A stretch of DNA of 64,000 bases, taken from positions 18,593,079-18,657,078 of the forward strand of contig JALMQS010000128.1 in the NCBI GenBank assembly GCA_024734495.1, given 5' to 3'. The position numbers and the translations under genes are program-made. This DNA comes from Forficula auricularia. Lineage: Eukaryota > Arthropoda > Insecta > Dermaptera > Forficulidae. Position 1 is the stretch's first letter. Each line of letters opens with the position of its first letter. Below, piece after piece: positions 55,412 through 64,000 of this stretch. The notes beneath the pieces are model-generated. The model was given only the letters and a program-made list of their open reading frames with translations, was not told where the DNA came from and searched no databases.

Positions 55412-55519
55412 TCTCTATTAACAACATTTTTTTTTTATTAATAATATAAACTGTGTTATGTTTTTACAAAAGAAAAAATGAGAGTCATTTCTTAAGAATA
55501 TGTCCTCGAAAAGTTATAT

Positions 55520-56099
55520 AATAATTAATTGTTATGAATTATGTTTTCACTTTTTCTTTAAATTCCCTAAATGTTGACTAGCCCGAAATAATTTCGGAAT
55601 CTTCGAAAGAAATTGTTTTTATACCTGGTCTTTATATCCTTTGTACATTTTTGTACACATTCTCTACATAATTAATAATTTGTATTTTAATTAGAATGGC
55701 TTACACCGCATTAAGAAATTCACTAAAGACTGCATTGACATAAACCGGGCCCTCTCTCTATGTTCAAATCTCCGTGGAGTCTTAGCACCGCCCACGCTTC
55801 CAATCTCCAATCCAGGGTCGGCCTCTAACTCCTCACAGGTTGAACTCGCCTCAGCTCAATATCGATTAAGCCTTGTTTATATATACATAATAGAGTTTAA
55901 GTTTATGACAAAAGATCTTTAAAATAATAAGAATACAAGGGACGACGTTTAATTTCATAGTCTGTTCTTTGATGAGAAAATTAAATCAAATTTTCCAGTT
56001 CATAGTCCCTTATTTTTAATATATAAATTTATAAATAATTTATTTGAACATAGGATAAATTTTCAATAATTAAAAAATAAGTATTTTAATTATTATTAA
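55520..56099. other. No gene; GC-richer strip at 55740-55860
   Basis: AAACCGGGCCCTCTCTCTAT, CCGTGGAGTCTTAGCACCGC, CCACGCTTCCAATCTCCAAT: no frame, no match seen. Confidence 0.4.
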
Positions 56100-56640
56100 A
56101 ATAAATTTACGAAAAAAACCTCCCTTCTTCTGAATTTTGGGCTCATTAGTAATTTATTATATCTCCTTATAAATGAGAATCTAATATTGCAAATATCAGC
56201 TTTCTCCGATTTTGCTTGAAAATTGTATTATTTTAAATTATTTATGACCCCCCCTCCCTTCTTTTGACTCGAAATCAATTTCACATAGTGAGTCATCTTC
56301 ATAAGGTCATATTGGATGCATATGTGAAATTTCGTACAAATCGATCAAAAGGTCTTGAAGTGTTATTGATAGATCTTTTTTTTTGAAGCCCCCCATCACA
56401 ATTCTGCCCCAGAAAAAAATAATGACTCTTTTTTATTATAGATCTCATTTATAGTAAATTTCATTTTTCTTGGTATTTTTAGTTTGAAAATTTTATCATT
56501 TTAATTTTTTAAGAGCTTCCACCCCCTTAATTTTTGGTTCGATTTCAACCAAAATCTAATCAGCTATCCAATGCACTAAACTACATGTGAAATTTCGTAT
56601 TGATTTTCACACTATTTATTGAGCTAGAGCGTATACAATA
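56100..56640. repeat. Internally repetitive element of unknown family
   Basis: A block consisting of a C-run (CCCCCCTCCC, CCCCCCATCAC, CCACCCCC), a TTTTGACTCGAAATCAA / TTTTGGTTCGATTTCAAC stretch and TGTGAAATTTCGTA recurs about every 200-300 bp (near 56247, 56385 and 56520; TGTGAAATTTCGTA at 56323 and 56586). It looks like a diverged tandem array or the tail of a retroelement. Confidence 0.45.
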
Positions 56641-56970
56641 TTTGGTACTAACGTAAGTACTAACTAAAGGACATGTTTGCAAAATAATTAATATCTCGTA
56701 AAATATAATTTTTTCGATGTTCACTCATTAGGGATTTTTTGTAGACCAAAAAGTCATGGTTTCGCTCAATATTTTTAACAAAATAGTTTCAGCAGTTTTT
56801 AAAATATCAAGATTGATCCAGACACAAAGTACATGGTCACTTCGACAGATAAAATTTAAATAAATTGTAGGCCAATATTAGAACATCGAAGTAGAGGAAT
56901 AATCTGAATGAAAAATAGTATTTTCCCTGAAAGTACCAAAGATGTTAATTTATAAGTAAACAACAAAAGA

Positions 56971-57079
56971 TTTTGCTTTACCTAGAGTAGCAGAGTCGTT
57001 GATTCATAAAGGTAAATCAACAAGGTTGTCCTCTGTTTTATGCAAATAAACATATAATATTATATAATGAATATAAGTG

Positions 57080-57111
<32 letters not shown>
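56971..57111 (+). repeat. Family B repeat fragment (copy B7) with TA run
   Basis: TTTTGCTTTACCTAGAGTAG, CAGAGTCGTTGATTCATAAA, GGTAAATCAACAAGGTTGTC, CTCTGTTTTATGCAAATAAA, then a TA-rich stretch with a (TA)n run at 57084-57111. The half with the core motif is missing. Confidence 0.82.
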
Positions 57112-57112
<1 letters not shown>

Positions 57113-57879
57113 CCGACCGGATAGAGAAACATTGAAATTAACCACTATAATTAACTAGTTTGTTGATTATTATTAACTAAGAGAGTTGCCTTTTATTTTT
57201 TATTTAACTATTTTGGATAAAAGATAAAGTTTTCATGGTGAGAGTTGGCTGTTTTGAATATAATATGTTGTCGTAATATTAATATGGCTTATACTAATTA
57301 ATGTCTTAATGATGTATCAAAATTAATTAGAGTTTAATCGTGGTGCTCTTACCTTGGAAGAATGGCTGTCGCGTCTGCAGGTCTGCACTGGTCGATTTCC
57401 GCCACACAAATGAATAAAATGCCGTTTTTAATTCCTGCTATCTTGTATGCATTTCTCTAGGTGGACTCGATTCTCTAAAACAGAAAATATAAAAGAATAT
57501 TTTTATTAGAAAAGAATAAAAGATAAATAAAAATAAATTTAACATGAACTTTTAGATATCAATTTTTTATCAAATTATTATTTTTTTAATATTTAAAAAA
57601 ACTGATGATTGTAAATTCAAAAAGTCATTATCTAATTGCATTATTAGCTGATGATTTCTACAATCCATAAGTATATAAACATTAATTAAATTAAAAACTA
57701 GTACAAAAGACAAAAAGATCCTTTAACTGAATTGAAACCGTATCCTCTTATCAAACGATTCCATTTATTTATCATTGATTTAAAAGATCGATATAAAATA
57801 AGATTTTGCTAAAAAAAGAAAAAATATGGAAGAGGAATGAATTATCATTCGCTTCTAAATAATATAAAGGAAAATTCAT
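57112..57879. other. No gene recognised
   Basis: 57335-57420 is GC-richer (CTGTCGCGTCTGCAGGTCTG, CGATTTCCGCCACACAAATG) without a clear frame. Confidence 0.4.
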
Positions 57880-58110
57880 TAAGATGCTCTCTCGGATGAC
57901 CCCAATACTGACTAGTTGTACGAGCGACCGTTTCAAATTTCATCTGGTTCTTGAAGGAATGTCTGGGGCTGCTCTTGTCTCCTCCATTTAATTCAATCGA
58001 CGTTGATTGAAGCCATTTTACATTCTATTAAAACCATTGACTCAGGCTGTTTATTCAAGCACACGAGAAATCCACCAAGTCCTTTTTGATTTTCAACCAT
58101 CCACTTTTCA
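57880..58110. promoter_or_regulatory. GC-richer block, weak regulatory candidate
   Basis: TGCTCTCTCGGATGACCCCA, GAGCGACCGTTTCAAATTTC, TCTGGGGCTGCTCTTGTCTC, AATCGACGTTGATTGAAGCC (palindromic ATCGACGTTGAT): no open frame and no repeat relation seen. Confidence 0.2.
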
Positions 58111-59174
58111 AATCTCATTTATCTTTCTCATTGACATTTTGCTAAAAACAATGTAATATGCACTCGAATAAAATTAATTGAACACTATATTCAAATCAAT
58201 CAGATGTAGAGCATCATCATGTTTACAAAACTAGACACTTAATCGATTTCTAGAAAACTCAATAAACTTCGAACTTAATTTTTATGAAAAAATAATAATA
58301 ATAAATAATAATGAACTTTTGAAATAGAAAAACACCCTTTAAACTTCAATACAAATAGAGCAATATGGTATGTGCATAAAAATTTAAATATTAATCAATA
58401 GTTACATTAAAAATATTGAACACATAATTTTTAATTTTAAAAATATTGAAAAATCAAAAGATATATCCGAAACCAGACTCAAAAGTCAGCTTAAGAGGCC
58501 ATCTCGTTGGAGTATAAGTGAAAAGATTTTTTTCCCTCGAGAAGCTGAGTATTTGATTTTTTAAGTAAACGCTAAAGTTAAATTCGTATTTATATTAATT
58601 TATATATATATATATATATATAGGTATATTTTTGTTTGCACAAAAGTAGAATTCTGCTCATAAAAAGCAACTTGTGTGTTTTAGAATTTTGAAAAATTTG
58701 CATTTTTTAGAAAATTTTACTCTAGCCTTATATTCTCAGGGTAAACACAATTTAAAATTCAAATGAGAATTTTCGTATGTTTTCTAGGATATTTTTAAAT
58801 AAATTTGTTTCTATGCTCTCGAGAATTTAACTCATGTGCCAAAAATACAATCCAGGAAATTATCTACCATTTGAAACGAAATGATTCTGATATATAAAAC
58901 CAAAATCAAACTTATATAAATACAGGATATGATGATGTCTTGTATTGAAATCGATAAAAATATATTGGGAATTAATAGTTTATTTTCTATGAAAATCAAA
59001 AATTTAGACCACAGGGGGGACCCTTTCTATACATTTCAGATTTTTTCGAGGGTGTCAATTTTAAATTTTTTCGTTTAAATCGTAAGAGATAAAAATGAAT
59101 AATAAATAAATTTTTAGCCTCTTAGTTTTTTTGTCTAGTTAGGCCAAATGTCTTGCTTCAATTAATTATATTAA
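58111..59174. other. AT-rich DNA; TA run at 58602-58622
   Basis: About ten TA units. No coding sequence or repeat ends recognised. Confidence 0.55.
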
Positions 59175-59204
59175 GCGCCGCGGCACACAGTTTGGGAACC
59201 TCTG
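59175..59204 (-). mobile_element. Solo hAT-type terminal repeat
   Basis: CGCCGCGGCACACAGTTTGG then GAACCTCTG is the typical right end of hAT elements (reverse complement CAGAGGTTCCCAAAC). It resembles the right end at 1184-1207. No matching left end was found upstream. Confidence 0.6.
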
Positions 59205-60043
59205 CCGTATTGGATGAAATTTGCAAAAAAAAGCGAAGATTAAAATAAAATTTCAAAAAATAAAGAGTAAGTACTTTTTTGGACAGCATATCCTGGGTGA
59301 AAAGTCACCAACCGCCACTGATATATATATATTGACTCAAATTTTGTTTTTGGTTTAATATATCAGAGGGATTTAGTCTCAAAGGGCTGTTAATTGCCTG
59401 GATTGCATTTTAGAAATTCATATACATATATATCTTCAATCTTCATAGTAACTGCTGATAAAAACATAGGTATATTTAAAAAAACAAATATTAAAAATTA
59501 TATTTTGTTTTTCAAAGGCATAATATGCTTATGTAATTTTCACTTTGAAAAACAAAACACAACCCCTTTTTGTTAATTTGCAAATGTTTCCTGTATATTT
59601 TCAATTGAAGAAAATTGTCACGCCATTGATACTGGTTTCATGTATAACTTTTTAATTTATATATATTTTTAAAACAATAAATACCTAGGTATTCAATATT
59701 TTTTAATTAAACTATCGATTAGTATTGAAAATTGAAAATTTAATTTTTATCCACCTTCTTTGTATTGAATATTTTTTAGTAAAATTTGATTTCAAAATTC
59801 TTAGTAAACATTCTTTTGTGATAAGGGTTCCTTCATTCCTCATCCTTTAATTATTCAAATATTTATATAACATAATTTACTTTCAAACTCTTTGAGAAAT
59901 AGTTGTCTATGATATTTAGGGAATGTGGTGTTGGTTCTCAAAATATTATAATAATTTAGTATGAAGAAAATTTTGCAGGGTTACACAAAATAAAACATAA
60001 CTAAAAACTAAATTTACAAGATAGTAACTAATATAATAAATAA
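59205..60043. other. AT-rich DNA, no gene
   Basis: A small hairpin TTTTGTTTTTCAAAG / CTTTGAAAAACAAAA at 59503-59559. GTGGTGTTGGTTCTCAAAA at 59928-59946 resembles the outer end of family G. Confidence 0.45.
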
Positions 60044-60180
60044 AAAGAAACAAGGAGGTTGTCCTCTGCTTGATGCATATATATAGTATATGTGTGTATG
60101 TTTATTTGCATCAAGCAGAGGACAACCTGCTTGTTTGTCTTTATGAATCAACAACTCTGCTACTTTCGGCAAAATAAAAA
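60044..60180. repeat. Family B foldback (copy B8)
   Basis: AACAAGGAGGTTGTCCTCTG, CTTGATGCA at 60050-60077 faces TGCATCAAGCAGAGGACAAC, CTGCTTGTT at 60108-60136. The right side continues into GAATCAACAACTCTGCTACT, TTCGGCAAAA, the family leader. So the same module is present twice in opposite directions, as in family A. Confidence 0.88.
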
Positions 60181-60484
60181 CTTTTCAAATAATATAATAA
60201 AACTTCCTGAATAATATTATAAAACTAATACATAGTATGTTTTAAAAATTATACCTATATGACAAAATAATTTTAGCAGCTGTAACGTAACAACTTTTTC
60301 AAACGATGTAGAAAAAAGCGAAACCAATCATAATAAAAACACAAAATGAACCAGATTGACAGATTAAGAGCTGATGCAAAAATAACGATGATATTTATTT
60401 TGTATTTATTAGGCATCTTTTGGCTGTTCACTCAATGTAATCTACATTTCAGGGGCACAAGTGTCCAATCATATCTTCGCCATT
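60181..60484. other. AT-rich DNA, no gene
   Basis: Nothing recognised. Confidence 0.5.
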
Positions 60485-60661
60485 CTGTTCTCCAAAGACT
60501 TTTAAGGAGTTAGGTGTTGGTTCTAGGTGAAACATTTTGATATAATAATAAAACTTGAGCAAGATACGAGGTAGGTTTCACAAAAAAGAAATAAAACAAA
60601 ACTCAATTTTGTTTTATTTCTTTTTTGTGTAACCTACCTGCATCTTGCTTTATTATTATAT
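60485..60661. repeat. Foldback family G, copy G2, without core
   Basis: Leader AGACTTTTAAGGAGTTAGGT, GTTGGTTCTAGGTGAAACAT, then palindrome 60539-60661: AGATACGAGGTAGGTTTCAC, AAAAAAGAAATAAAACAAAA against TTTTGTTTTATTTCTTTTTT, GTGTAACCTACCTGCATCTT. The turn is at CAAAACTCAATTTTG, exactly where G1 has its arm with the core motif, so the core part is lost here. Confidence 0.85.
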
Positions 60662-61370
60662 GTTCACCAAAGATTTCACAACTCCTCTTCAGTCTTGTAT
60701 TAAGCCAGCTATCTAAATTTATTGATTCACTCGTTTGCAACTTCATATCTAAACTAAAATAATTAATTATACAGATTTCCCTCTTCTTATGTTCAAAACA
60801 CATGACCTAAATCAAATTCCCATAGATTCTCATTTTGGTTTTAACTGGAGCATTTTTACTCATTCCTTGGAATAGGCAACTAAAAAACTATTTCAAACAT
60901 TGACTAGTCAATCTTAAGGGTGGCTTAATATAGGCATTATTAAAAAATAAAAGGAAAATAATATTTTTATTAGGAAACCTTTTTGAAAAGCATATAGGAT
61001 AAAAAAAAACTTAAAATAGTTATATAACAAAGCAAACAATTATCGAAACGTGATATATCGACAATAAGTAAATCACTTAGTCTCACAATCAGTCAATTTA
61101 TAACATTAAAAATTACATAATACGTTTAACCTTTATACTTTTCAAAGAGGTTTCTTATAAAAAGATTAGTAAAAAATTGTAATTATTTTTAACTATTTTC
61201 ATCATCCAAGTAATTTTTTCAGTTGACAACTCGTAGAATTGACAAAAAATAGTCCAACCAAAACAAAAACAGAAATCTACATATTTCGGATGATTCTAAG
61301 TATATATGAAACGGCTTTGACCATAAAAACAATAAGTAGTCCAAAATCAAATACCTTTTACTATATATAA
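60662..61370. other. AT-rich DNA, no gene
   Basis: A minus frame of 66 codons at 60603-60803 starts within the palindrome and is ignored. Nothing else. Confidence 0.5.
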
Positions 61371-61560
61371 ACTAGCTTCGAGGACGTGCCAATGGCACGT
61401 CCTCGAAGCTCAGTCCCTCAGGCTGGTGCCCTGGCGGGCAGCGTCTCGGTCCAAAATTTTTATTCCTCTTAAAAACCACACTCCAAATGTATACCCGTAA
61501 ACTACCAAAAATACATCGTCTCTTAAAAGTTTCGCTTCTTTAATTTTTGAGTGGCGAGGG
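61371..61560 (+). repeat. Dispersed repeat family F, copy 2, with a perfect hairpin
   Basis: AGCTTCGAGGACGTGCCA (61374-61391), one A, TGGCACGTCCTCGAAGCT (61393-61410): an 18-bp perfect hairpin with a 1-base loop. Then a GC-rich leader (CCTCAGGCTGGTGCCCTGGC, GGGCAGCGTCTCGGTCC) and a body shared with 2530-2600 (AAAATTTTTATTCCTCTTAA, AAACCACACTCCA). A GC-rich structured start in front of an AT-rich body resembles the 5' end of some non-LTR elements, which may fold as ribozymes or IRES. No coding part seen. Confidence 0.55.
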
Positions 61561-61892
61561 GGGGGGGAATAATTATCAATATATTTAATGTTTCTTAATT
61601 TAAAATGAATTGGAGTCTTTCATTTCAAAATTCGAGTCCAAATTACAATTATATTTCAAATTTGCCTGGTTAATGAAAATCGATTGGAGCCATCAGTTTA
61701 AAATCCGAGCTGACAATTTATTTCAAATTTGCCTCGTTAATTAATATATATTTAATGTTTCTTAATTTAAAATCTATTGGTGTTTTTTCATTTTCATTCG
61801 AGTTCAAATGAATACAATATTATCTCGACACAAAGTCTAAATCAAAAATAAATAGTTTTAGTAACAGAAATCAAGATATAAATATTAATGTT
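61561..61892. repeat. Short duplicated AT-rich segment
   Basis: TATATTTAATGTTTCTTAAT then TTAAAAT(G/C) occurs at 61581-61609 and 61743-61771, and CAAATTTGCCT(G/C)GTTAAT at 61657-61675 and 61725-61742, so a unit of about 160 bp is duplicated here. A G-run of about 11 stands at 61558-61568. Confidence 0.55.
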
Positions 61893-61960
61893 GCATTGGT
61901 GTAATGGCTAGAGCTGATGCCCTTAGTTCAAGAGTTCGTCGATTCTAGGCAAGAGGGTAA
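61893..61960 (+). mobile_element. tRNA-like SINE head
   Basis: GTTGCATTGGTGTAATGGCT, AGAGCTGATGCCCTTAGTT and AGAGTTCGTCGATTCTAGGC: A-box-like TGGTGTAATGGCTAGAGC and a B box with one inserted base (GTTCGTCGATTC). No full clover-leaf, so a SINE relic. Confidence 0.5.
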
Positions 61961-62739
61961 TTTTTTTAAAGAAAGTTCTCTCAGCGTTGTTACAAATTAA
62001 TCTAGGCTCTTATATATAGTATAGTATGGAAATTCACAAAAATCAAAAGAAAATATATTTTAAAATTGTATATAATTTTGTTTAATTTATACATCATTTT
62101 TCAAAATATTTTTATTTGTTTTCAGAAAATTTTTTAGTGCCTTTAGGAATGTACCTATATGTAAATTAAAATTAACACTTTCAGATAGGTATTTTCAAAT
62201 AGAAATGTATTTTATTATGTTATTAGATTGTATTCAATCCATCTTTTTTTAATATGAAAAAAGGATTATTTTATGTGTGTGTTTAGTTGCCTATCTCTCA
62301 GGATAGCGTATTCAAATAATTCAAATTTTAATTTTATTCAAAGAATGTTTTAGTACGAGTACGTACAAGCATTATATATTATATCCATACACACTACTAG
62401 TTTGTTGTCTCTTCATAAACTTCCAATTTATATTATAAAATATTCATATTCATTAAATCATAATGTGTAATTTGTTTATAATGAAAGCATTTAGCATTAA
62501 AAAAATAAACAATAAAAGCCACCTGGACCAGAAATTTATATTTTATACACTAAACAACTGAGGGTCATTAGTACTCCGCAATTAAGGGGAACAATTTTTT
62601 CTGAAAATGAAATCTCTAATTATGTTTTCATTACGAGAGAAATCCCCAAAAAAAGCAGTGAAAAAGCAGGCATATTTTATTATTATTATTAGAATAAACG
62701 AACCCGTCATTTGCATGGTTTCCAATTATTGCTTCTAGT
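61961..62739. other. AT-rich DNA, no gene
   Basis: Nothing recognised. Confidence 0.5.
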
Positions 62740-62925
62740 TAAATTATCGGGCCATCCTTAATTAGGTTGCGTAAGACTGGAACTTGTTGCGTAGTTGGAA
62801 TATTGAGCCTCTTTGAGCCAATGACGCCTACACACGTTGCTATGGCGATGTGATGGAACTGAGATGGGGAGAGTGGGCGTATATCACTAAAGAAATAATC
62901 AATGATCTCGTGAATTGACATTTGT
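62740..62925 (-). promoter_or_regulatory. GC-richer block: short frame or regulatory element
   Basis: A minus frame of 60 codons (62921-62739) reads MSIHEIIDYFFSDIRPLSPS, QFHHIAIATCVGVIGSKRLN, IPTTQQVPVLRNLIKDGPII. It is more balanced than neighbouring chance frames but is not recognised. The same block carries CGTTGCTATGGCGATG, close to an RFX X-box, and GTTGCGTAGTTGG, so it may be a regulatory element or a small exon. Confidence 0.25.
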
Positions 62926-63340
62926 ATTTAAATAGGTAATACATCTTTGCTTTACGTGGATGTTCCGAGAACATAGTTGATTTAGAGATTTGTTATTTTA
63001 TTTAAAAATTTGTAAAAAAAAAACAGTTGAGAAATTTTTTAAACATAAATTAAACTTATTCAAAACCATCATTTTTCATTTAATTATTATTATGGCTTCT
63101 CTCAACCTCCCATGATGATTATATTTTGGAAAGATACTATATTTTTTCAAAATTCAAAAGATCAACTTGTTTCACATTAAAAATATTTGATGGCAATAAA
63201 ATGTTAAAGTTGATGTTGGTTTTCTTTTGAGTGAAATTTTTGAGCTGAGCAAATATAATTCATGTCAGAAGGAAAACATCTAAATAGTTCATTCAACTGT
63301 TCTGATAGCGAGTTTATCACTTGGTTTCAACTCTCTAATC
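62926..63340. other. AT-rich DNA, no gene
   Basis: Near 63310 TTATCACTTGGTTTCAACTC resembles a decayed family E B box. Nothing else. Confidence 0.4.
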
Positions 63341-63400
63341 CAGAGGTTCTTAACTTTTTTCTTCCAATGAACCTCTTCTGCAATTTTGTAAGAATGCCAG
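63341..63400 (+). mobile_element. hAT-type left end, right end not found
   Basis: CAGAGGTTCTTAACTTTTTT then CTTCCAATGAACCTCTTCTG is typical of a hAT left end ('CAGNGGTTCTTAACCTTTTT ... ATGAACC'). The other end may lie beyond the window or be lost. Confidence 0.5.
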
Positions 63401-64000
63401 TCTCCACTTTCTAGGGTTTTCTAACTCCAAAAGTTTAATTTCAAATAATATTCATTTAAAATACAAGGTTAATTTAGAGATAAAGATAAGTAATATTTAC
63501 CTAATCAGAAAGGCTGAGGTTGTTGTTTTTTGCCAAACACGTTCTTTAAAACTTTTGGGAAACTTCTGACATTACCTAAGCATCTTCAACATCTAGCCTT
63601 TAAATTCATTTTTCAACGAATTTTAAGATTTCAATCCAAATTTTTTTCATTAAAACGAGAAAGTGGATCAGACAAACGATAAAGTAAATAAAATCATTAA
63701 AAATGATTGAACAATGCTATCAGCTTGTTCTCTTAGGTTTCTTCTCCTTCGGGAGCACTAAAAAAAATTTCGAGTTTAGAGAATCTTTTATTCCCATCAT
63801 AGACTGTGTGTTACTTACATCCCACATGACTCTTTTACTTTTATTCTTTTATACAATTTCTAAACATAAATTCAGGTTGTAAAAATATACAGAAAAGTTC
63901 GAATTAATTCGAATTCATTGAATTTATGGTTTACAAAAAAGCCTACACGAAAGGAACAGGAAAAGGGATAAAATAAGTTAAATAATCTCAAGAAGTAGTA
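63401..64000. other. AT-rich DNA, no gene
   Basis: Possibly the interior of the hAT-type element that begins at 63341. No transposase frame. Confidence 0.45.

Larger units (their letters stand above)
55131..55519. repeat. Foldback family K with core motifs
   Basis: TATAAAACTTTTCGAGGATA against TCCTCGAAAAGTTATA outside; AAGAAATGGCTCTCATATTT against AAATGAGAGTCATTTCTTAA; then ATTGTTAATAGGGACGTTTC and CATCAGGCTAAAATTTTATT against AAAATTTTAGCCTGATGATG. Arms about 155 bp, loop about 70 bp. Substitutions between the arms are scattered, so it is older than the 19-kb palindrome. Confidence 0.88.

Noticed and set aside
56247..56600. CRISPR-like array from regularly spaced similar blocks
   Set aside because: The repeats are long, diverged and unevenly spaced, with no spacer structure; it looks like a decayed repeat.
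57604..57660. CTGATGA occurrences
   Set aside because: No GAAA strand or stem follows within the usual distance; chance matches.

Overview
The window is AT-rich eukaryotic DNA. It has no operon-like packing, no open frame longer than 114 codons, spliceosomal-type signals only, tRNA-derived SINEs, LINE tails, hAT and pogo-type transposon ends and many foldback repeats. Together these suggest an invertebrate nuclear genome. Repeats that resemble ones common in arthropods (a LINE tail ending in a 'GAAGTCGGTT' motif, hAT ends of the 'GCGGCACAC...TTTGGGAACC' type) make an arthropod, possibly a crustacean, the best guess; the species cannot be read from the sequence. No complete protein-coding gene was found. 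The window is best read as an intergenic or intronic repeat desert.

Layout. 0-10 kb: a hAT-type non-autonomous element (652-1207) with a nested foldback, LINE 3' fragments (2993-3137, 6655-6790), a long foldback followed by an RTE-like LINE tail (5029-5735), a tandem duplication (6213-6580) and a tRNA-Arg-derived SINE (9152-9390). 10-21 kb: a TA microsatellite, a candidate last exon on the minus strand (12144-12287), a LINE 3' end, three copies of foldback family A, a MITE, a very well preserved inverted repeat (19007-19421) and a cluster of repeats at 19.6-20.5 kb. 21-31 kb: a pogo/Tigger-like MITE (23732-24226), a GATA-rich block, a foldback with a hammerhead-like core (24780-24907), a 1.9-kb hAT element with target duplications (25355-27239), a repeat-in-repeat (28446-29130), SINE and LINE remnants. 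31-43 kb: a dead LINE reverse transcriptase (34060-35210, minus), further foldbacks, and a GC-rich island with a cAMP-response-type palindrome and a splice donor (38931-39166) that may be a promoter plus first exon. 43-64 kb: MITEs, foldbacks of families A, B, G and K, SINEs, hAT ends and several GC-richer blocks that may be cis-regulatory.

The most unusual signal is a small RNA-like motif that recurs in at least six foldback families whose flanking sequences are otherwise unalike: CUGANGA, one extra unpaired base, a stem II of different sequence in each family but still paired, then GAAA and usually a short palindrome ending in NUH. This is close to the hammerhead ribozyme core, which is known from terminal repeats of Penelope-like elements and from retrozymes. 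Several copies lie in both arms of the palindromes, so either strand would carry one. Activity cannot be judged from sequence, and the extra base is a real departure from the canonical core.
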